Source: Gammaproteobacteria bacterium (GTDB lineage: Bacteria; Pseudomonadota; Gammaproteobacteria; Thiohalomonadales; Thiohalomonadaceae). From it: a stretch of DNA of 17,447 bases. Below the pieces are notes generated by a model that saw only the letters and a list, made by a program, of their open reading frames with translations, had not been told where the DNA came from and ran no database searches. Each line of letters opens with the position of its first letter. Position 1 is the stretch's first letter. Shown in pieces: positions 13,180 through 17,447 of the stretch. The translations under genes and the position numbers were made by a program. The stretch spans positions 1 to 17,447 of the forward strand of contig JALOAT010000066.1 in the NCBI GenBank assembly GCA_023228645.1, given 5' to 3'.

Positions 13180-14691
13180 TCAGCGCAGGAACAGTCCGTA
13201 GGCGGGGTTGCCGGTTTCCTCGGCGCATTCGTAACCGAGCTGCGCGAGGTATTCCTGAAACGCTGCCTCATCCTCGGGCGGAACCTGGATGCCCGCCAGC
13301 ACGCGGCCGTAGTCGGCGCCATGGTTGCGGTAATGGAACAGGCTGATGTTCCACTGCCGGCCCATGCGGTTCAGGAAGCGCAGCAATGCACCCGGACGTT
13401 CAGGAAATTCAAAACGCAGTAGGCGCTCGTTGGCCACGCCGGCCCGACCACCCACCATGTAGCGCACGTGCAGTTTGGCTACTTCGTTGTCGCTCATGTC
13501 GACCACCGGATAGCCGTTGTCTGCGAGCAAGGCGCTGAGTTCGTTCTTGTCCGCGTCGCCGGCCGGCACCTGCACGCCCACGAATACGTGGGCGTCGTCC
13601 TGGTCCGCATAACGGTAATTGAATTCGGTGATGGCCCGTTGGCCGAGGATTTCACAGAAGCGGCGGAAACTACCCGGACGTTCCGGGATGGTGACCGCCA
13701 GCAGGGCCTCACGGTGCTCACCGATCTCGGCCCGCTCCGCCACGTGGCGCAGGCGATCGAAATTGGTGTTGGCGCCGCTGTCGACGGCCACCAGGGTCTG
13801 GTCGCGCGTGCCGCTGCGCTCCACGTACTTCTTCAGGCCGGCGATGGCCAACGCGCCGGCAGGTTCGGCGATGGAACGGGTGTCCTCGAAGATGTCCTTG
13901 ATGGCGGCACAGATCTCGTCGGTATTGACCAGGATCACCTCATCCACGCACTGCCGTGCGATGCGGAACGGCTCTTCGCCCACCTGCCGCACCGCCACGC
14001 CGTCGGCAAAGATTCCCACCTGATCGAGTACGATGCGCTCGCCGGACTGCAAGGCGTGGTACAGGCACGCGGCGTCGTCCGGCTCCACGCCGATGACCTT
14101 CACCTCCGGCCGCAGGTATTTCACGTAGGCGGCGATGCCGGCGATCAAGCCGCCGCCGCCCACGGGCACGAAGATCGCATCCAGCGGACCCTTGTGCTGG
14201 TGCAGGATTTCCCGGGCGATGGTGCCCTGGCCGGCGATGACCTCCGGGTCGTCATAGGGGTGGATGAAGGTCATGCCGGTTTCCGCCACCCGCGTCATGG
14301 CGTGGGCATAGGCCTCGTCATAGGCGTTGCCCGCCAGTTCCGCCCGCGCGCCCAGCCGCCGCACCGACTGCACCTTGATGTCGGGCGTGGTCCTGGGCAT
14401 CACGATCAGCGCCTCGATGCCCAGCTCGCGCGCCGCCAGCGCCACGCCCTGGGCGTGGTTGCCCGCCGATGCGGCGATGACTCCACGTCGGCGCAGGTCC
14501 TCGGGCAGATTGGCGATTTTGTTGTATGCCCCACGCAGCTTGAAGGAAAACACCGACTGCAGGTCTTCGCGCTTGATGAGCACCCGGTTGGCGAGACGGC
14601 GGGATAGGGAGGGGGCGTCGTGGAGGGGGGTTTCCCGGGCGACGTCGTAGACGCGCGCCCGCAGAATGTCTTTGATATACCGGTCGGTCAT
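13180..14691 (-). CDS. ilvA: Threonine ammonia-lyase, biosynthetic
   Basis: A 503-residue PLP enzyme that deaminates threonine to 2-oxobutanoate, the first step of isoleucine synthesis. The PLP lysine is K51 in SVFSFKLRGAYNK. The phosphate loop is VPVGGGGLIAG, and ASAGNHAQG is the asparagine loop. The C-terminal regulatory part holds two ACT-like domains, about 327-400 (ERPGSFRRFCEILG) and about 420-500 (ERPGALLRFLNRMG). This is the long, isoleucine-regulated form rather than the short catabolic TdcB. I chose ATG at 14691 (MTDRYIKDILRARVYD); a GTG at 14709 would add six residues. It diverges from rpiA over 108 bp. No leader-peptide attenuator was seen. The 3' end abuts the inverted repeat pair. 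Confidence 0.96.
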   Translation of the reverse strand: MTDRYIKDILRARVYDVARETPLHDAPSLSRRLANRVLIKREDLQSVFSFKLRGAYNKIANLPEDLRRRGVIAASAGNHAQGVALAARELGIEALIVMPRTTPDIKVQSVRRLGARAELAGNAYDEAYAHAMTRVAETGMTFIHPYDDPEVIAGQGTIAREILHQHKGPLDAIFVPVGGGGLIAGIAAYVKYLRPEVKVIGVEPDDAACLYHALQSGERIVLDQVGIFADGVAVRQVGEEPFRIARQCVDEVILVNTDEICAAIKDIFEDTRSIAEPAGALAIAGLKKYVERSGTRDQTLVAVDSGANTNFDRLRHVAERAEIGEHREALLAVTIPERPGSFRRFCEILGQRAITEFNYRYADQDDAHVFVGVQVPAGDADKNELSALLADNGYPVVDMSDNEVAKLHVRYMVGGRAGVANERLLRFEFPERPGALLRFLNRMGRQWNISLFHYRNHGADYGRVLAGIQVPPEDEAAFQEYLAQLGYECAEETGNPAYGLFLR

Positions 14692-14799
14692 GGCCGCATA
14701 CGATACCACTGTGCGGGGCCGGGCGGCATGCGTCTAGGGCATAAACACGGCGTGGCTTATACTTCTGCGCATCCACATGCCAAAAAAAGCGGAGAAAAA

Positions 14800-15453
14800 A
14801 TGACCCAGGACGAGATGAAAAAGGCCGTCGCCCGTGCGGCTTTGGAATACGTGAAGCCCGACACCATCGTCGGCATCGGCACCGGCTCCACGGCCAACTA
14901 CTTCATCGACTTCCTCGCGGAAATCAAACACAAGATCACCGGCACGGTGGCGAGTTCGGAGGCCAGCGCGCAGCGCCTGCGCAAGCACGGCATCGAGGTG
15001 TTCGACCTGAACAGCGTGTCGAGCATCGAGGTGTACGTGGACGGCGCTGACGAGACCAACCGCCACCATCACCTGGTGAAGGGCGGCGGCGGCGCGCTGA
15101 CGCGCGAAAAGATCGTGGCCGCCGTGGCCAGGCAGTTCGTTTGCATCGTCGATGAGACCAAGGTGGTCGACGTGCTGGGCAAGTTCCCGCTGCCGGTCGA
15201 GGTCATCCCCATGGCACGCAGCCACGTGGCGCGCGAACTGGTGAAGCTGGGCGGTGACCCGGTGTACCGCGAAGGTTTCGTCACGGACAACGGCAACGTG
15301 ATCCTGGACGTGCACAACCTCGCCATCATGGAGCCGGTGAAGCTGGAGCAGACCATCAACAACATCACCGGCGTGGTCACCAACGGCCTGTTCGCCATGC
15401 GTCCTGCCGATGTGGTGCTCATCGGCACCCCGAACGGAGTGAACACGCTCTGA
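14800..15453 (+). CDS. rpiA: Ribose-5-phosphate isomerase A
   Basis: A 217-residue cytosolic enzyme that interconverts ribose 5-phosphate and ribulose 5-phosphate in the non-oxidative pentose phosphate pathway. The phosphate loop GIGTGSTANYFI (about 24-35), the catalytic YVDGADETN (about 79-87) and KGGGGALTREK (about 93-103) are intact. The length is normal for RpiA. The ATG at 14800 has GGAG (14791-14794) ahead of it; the frame is open further upstream, but those codons are not RpiA-like. A -10-like TATACT (14758-14763) lies 37 nt before the start, with no good -35 box. It is the first gene of a four-gene unit with gaps of 2, 2 and 4 nt. Confidence 0.97.
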   Translation: MTQDEMKKAVARAALEYVKPDTIVGIGTGSTANYFIDFLAEIKHKITGTVASSEASAQRLRKHGIEVFDLNSVSSIEVYVDGADETNRHHHLVKGGGGALTREKIVAAVARQFVCIVDETKVVDVLGKFPLPVEVIPMARSHVARELVKLGGDPVYREGFVTDNGNVILDVHNLAIMEPVKLEQTINNITGVVTNGLFAMRPADVVLIGTPNGVNTL

Positions 15454-15455
15454 CC

Positions 15456-15656
15456 ATGGGCCGGTTTCTGATCATCCTCGGCTTGGTGATCGTCGTCGTT
15501 GGCCTGTCCTGGCCCCTGCTGCAAAAGCTGGGGCTCGGCCGGCTGCCCGGCGACATCGCCATCCAGCGTGATGGATTCCGGTTCTATTTCCCCCTCACCA
15601 CGTCCATCGTGGTGAGCCTCCTGCTGTCCCTCATTTTCTGGTTATTCAGGCGCTGA
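15456..15656 (+). CDS. DUF2905 family membrane protein
   Basis: A 66-residue protein with two transmembrane helices (about 3-24 and 46-64) joined by a loop containing LGLGRLPGDIAIQRDGFRFY. The GRLPGDI core and YFPLTT before helix 2 are hallmarks of DUF2905, a small family of unknown function. It starts 2 nt after the rpiA stop and ends 2 nt before the PilZ gene, so it is surely co-transcribed. No enzymatic residues are evident. Confidence 0.92.
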   Translation: MGRFLIILGLVIVVVGLSWPLLQKLGLGRLPGDIAIQRDGFRFYFPLTTSIVVSLLLSLIFWLFRR

Positions 15657-15658
15657 AC

Positions 15659-16234
15659 ATGGCCGACGAACGCCGCGACAGTTTTCGCATCGACGACAAG
15701 GTTCACCTGGAATATCGGGTGCTGTCCGAGGACGAATACCAGCGCCTGCTCGCACAACCCATCGACGAACTGGAGGAGTCCTCGCTGGTGGGACAGTTGC
15801 GCGACCTGACGGCGCAGGCGGGCAATCTGCTGATCACCATCCGCAAGGCCGACCCGGATGTGGCGCACTATCTCGCCTTGCTGGATCGCAAGATCGAACT
15901 GGTGGCGTCGCAGCTGGAAGGCACCCGTGCCGGCCGACCGCTCACACCGGACACGCGCGTGAACATGAGCGCCGGTGGCATGGGCCTGTGGCGCGACCAG
16001 CCCCTGGCGCTGGGCACGAAGCTGGACCTTCACCTGATGGTTTTTCCTTCGCACCTGCGTGTCCATGCGCTGGGCGAAGTGGTGCACGCGGAGGAAGATC
16101 CCCAGGCACCGGCACACAGCCGCTTTCGCATTGGCGTACTGTTCACGCGCCTGCCCGAGTCGGACAAGGACGCGCTGGTACGTCACCTCATCGAGCGCCA
16201 GTCTGCGCAGCTGCGGCGCCAGCGAGGCCGGTGA
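15659..16234 (+). CDS. PilZ domain protein with a long internal helical insert
   Basis: A 191-residue cytosolic protein predicted to bind c-di-GMP. The two PilZ binding motifs are present: RxxxR (R6-DSF-R10 in ERRDSFRI) and NxSxxG (N102-MSAGG-107, with N for the common D). They are separated by about 90 residues, where a plain PilZ domain has about 20-30. The insert (about 22-92) is mostly charged helix (ELEESSLVGQLRDLTAQAGN, then LALLDRKIELVASQLEG) and could mediate oligomerisation. A helical insertion that drives tetramer formation is known in the xanthomonad PilZ protein XC6012, which could be a structural parallel (inference). Beta strands LDLHLMVF and FRIGVLFTRL complete the barrel. It sits in the rpiA unit, 4 nt before the radical SAM gene. 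Confidence 0.88.
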   Translation: MADERRDSFRIDDKVHLEYRVLSEDEYQRLLAQPIDELEESSLVGQLRDLTAQAGNLLITIRKADPDVAHYLALLDRKIELVASQLEGTRAGRPLTPDTRVNMSAGGMGLWRDQPLALGTKLDLHLMVFPSHLRVHALGEVVHAEEDPQAPAHSRFRIGVLFTRLPESDKDALVRHLIERQSAQLRRQRGR

Positions 16235-16238
16235 CGCC

Positions 16239-17300
16239 ATGACCGATCGGCCCCGCAAGGGGCGCGGTGCGACCTGCAATCCGGCAAACCGCTACGCCGC
16301 GACGCGGCACGAGGCCGTGGACGACGGCTGGGGCAGTCTCGATGCGCCCTTGCCGCCGCTGCCGACCACAGTCGGCATCGACACGGCGCGCTCCATCATC
16401 ACCTACAACGACTCGCCGGACATCCCCATCGATCGCTCCATCAATCCTTACCGTGGCTGTGAGCACGGTTGCATCTACTGCTACGCACGGCCAAGCCACG
16501 CGAGGTGCGATCTCTCCCCCGGGCTGGATTTCGAAACGCGGTTGTTCTGCAAGCCCGACGCGGCGCCGTTGCTGCGCAAGGAACTGGCCGCGCGCGGCTA
16601 CTGTCCGGCGACCGTCGGCATCGGCGTCAACACGGATGCCTATCAACCGATCGAACGCACCCACCGCATCACGCGCTCACTGCTGGAGGTGCTGGCCGAG
16701 GCACGTCATCCGGTGTCGCTGATCACCAAGTCGTCACTCATCGAACGCGACATGGATCTGCTCGCACCCATGGCCGCCCGGGGCCTCGTCGAGGTGGCCA
16801 TCTCCATCACCACCCTCGACACCGAGCTGGCGCGCCGGCTGGAGCCGCGCGCGAGTCGAGCGGAGCGCCGTCTCGAAACCATCGCACGGCTGTCCGCGGC
16901 GGGGATTCCCGTATCCATCCTGGTGGCGCCGGTGATCCCGGTGCTCACAGACGCCGAAATGGAAGGGTTGTTGGAAAAAGGGCGCGCGGCCGGCGCCGTG
17001 GATGCCGGCTATCAGATGCTGCGACTGCCGCTGGAGCTGAAGGCACTTTTCGAGGGCTGGCTGGAAGCACACTACCCCGACAGCGCCACCCACGTGCTCG
17101 CCCGCCTGCGAGAGTTTCACGGCGGCCGCGAATACGACAGCGGCTTCGGCAGACGCATGCGCGGCAGCGGCATCTACGCGGAACTCATGCGCAAGCGCTT
17201 CAAGGTCGCCTACGAACGGCTCGCCTTCCCCGGCGCACCGCCGCTGGAAACCGGGTTGTTCACCGCGCCGGCACTGGACGGCCAAATCGGGCTGTTCTAA
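16239..17300 (+). CDS. PA0069-family radical SAM protein
   Basis: A 353-residue protein with a radical SAM [4Fe-4S] cluster motif CxxxCxxC: C74-EHG-C78-IY-C81 in YRGCEHGCIYCYARPSH. Other family marks are the head RGRGATCNPANRYA (here KGRGATCNPANRYA), the strand GVNTDAYQPIERTHRITRSL and VSLITKSSLIERDMDLL. The PA0069 family is distantly related to spore photoproduct lyase (SplB); its substrate is not established and a DNA-repair role is speculative. I chose ATG at 16239 because it gives the family N-terminus; upstream codons overlap the PilZ gene in another frame. The ribosome binding site (GAGG) is distant, so coupling to PilZ translation, which stops 4 nt before, is likely. It is the last gene of the rpiA unit. 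Confidence 0.93.
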   Translation: MTDRPRKGRGATCNPANRYAATRHEAVDDGWGSLDAPLPPLPTTVGIDTARSIITYNDSPDIPIDRSINPYRGCEHGCIYCYARPSHARCDLSPGLDFETRLFCKPDAAPLLRKELAARGYCPATVGIGVNTDAYQPIERTHRITRSLLEVLAEARHPVSLITKSSLIERDMDLLAPMAARGLVEVAISITTLDTELARRLEPRASRAERRLETIARLSAAGIPVSILVAPVIPVLTDAEMEGLLEKGRAAGAVDAGYQMLRLPLELKALFEGWLEAHYPDSATHVLARLREFHGGREYDSGFGRRMRGSGIYAELMRKRFKVAYERLAFPGAPPLETGLFTAPALDGQIGLF

Positions 17301-17391
17301 TCCTGCCCGCGGCGGCCGTGCGTAGAAACTATGAGCAAGAAGGGCCGCCAGAGTACCCTCCCAACCGAATCATCACAAACGGGAGAGAGAA

Positions 17392-17447
17392 ATGACTCAG
17401 GCGACCCAAGTGGAAGAAGTTAACGCGAAAAGCGTGGTGCTGTACAT
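17392..17447 (+). CDS. N-terminal fragment, possibly a monothiol glutaredoxin
   Basis: An ATG at 17392 with a good ribosome binding site (GGGAGA, 17381-17386) opens a frame of 18 codons plus two bases that runs off the window: MTQATQVEEVNAKSVVLY. Monothiol glutaredoxins (Grx4/GrxD) start with about 15 residues and then VVLYMKGTP, so the end of this fragment fits that family. The identification rests on about six residues and is weak. It is 91 bp after the radical SAM gene; that gap holds a loose GGCGGCC/GGGCCGCC inverted repeat and no clear promoter. Confidence 0.5.
   Translation, partial: MTQATQVEEVNAKSVVLY

Noticed and set aside
13468..14607. A 379-codon open frame on the plus strand
   Set aside because: It is antisense to ilvA, whose catalytic and ACT motifs are intact; the His- and Val-rich translation is typical of a shadow frame.
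14692..14799. Attenuator or riboswitch ahead of ilvA or rpiA
   Set aside because: The 108-bp gap shows no leader peptide rich in Ile, Val, Leu or Thr and no terminator/antiterminator pair.

Overview
The window is a GC-rich chromosomal segment of a gammaproteobacterium. The marker is the block ygfB-pepP (minus strand) diverging from the ZapB-like gene, zapA, the 6S RNA gene ssrS and the 5-formyltetrahydrofolate cyclo-ligase gene, a gammaproteobacterial gene order. The base composition, REP-like repeats, a DUF6502/DUF5666 pair and rich c-di-GMP signalling suggest a free-living environmental lineage (Chromatiales or a relative). That placement is inference; the sequence alone does not fix a genus.

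Layout. 1-1667 (+): the 3' end of a DUF6502 gene overlapping a lipoprotein gene of DUF5666-like repeats. 1765-2697 (+): a PfkB-family sugar/nucleoside kinase. It converges, across an inverted repeat of CAGAG-type 8-mers, on a minus-strand pair: an SH3/coiled-coil membrane protein (2842-3510), whose upstream neighbour is a large GGDEF-EAL protein with a periplasmic CxxCH sensor (3577-6177). 6371-8404 (-): a DUF255/YyaL thioredoxin-like protein preceded by a perfect inverted repeat. 8576-9880 (-): pepP. 10057-10626 (-): ygfB. 10783-11312 (+): the ZapB-like and ZapA division proteins. 11320-11514 (+): 6S RNA. 11540-12136 (+): 5-FCL. 12335-12466 (-): a 43-residue membrane protein with a strong ribosome binding site. 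12640-13095 (+): an EVE-domain protein. 13180-14691 (-): biosynthetic threonine deaminase ilvA. 14800-17300 (+): a tight operon of rpiA, DUF2905, PilZ and a PA0069-type radical SAM gene. From 17392 (+): the first codons of another gene, possibly a monothiol glutaredoxin.

How the parts relate. Most genes are housekeeping: cell division (ZapA and partner), transcription control (6S RNA), folate salvage, peptide trimming, isoleucine synthesis and pentose phosphate metabolism. Two gene products belong to c-di-GMP signalling: the heme-type GGDEF-EAL enzyme and the PilZ protein. They lie about 9.5 kb apart and are not in one operon.

No CRISPR array, tRNA, rRNA, transposase, phage gene or defence system was found. 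No complete undescribed system stands out. The most unusual signal is a family of GGATTCCGC-type repeats placed at or within 3 nt of the stop codons of four genes (pepP, 5-FCL, EVE, ilvA). Others are the 43-aa protein, the inverted repeat before the DUF255 gene, and the ssrS -10 box built into the zapA stop codon.
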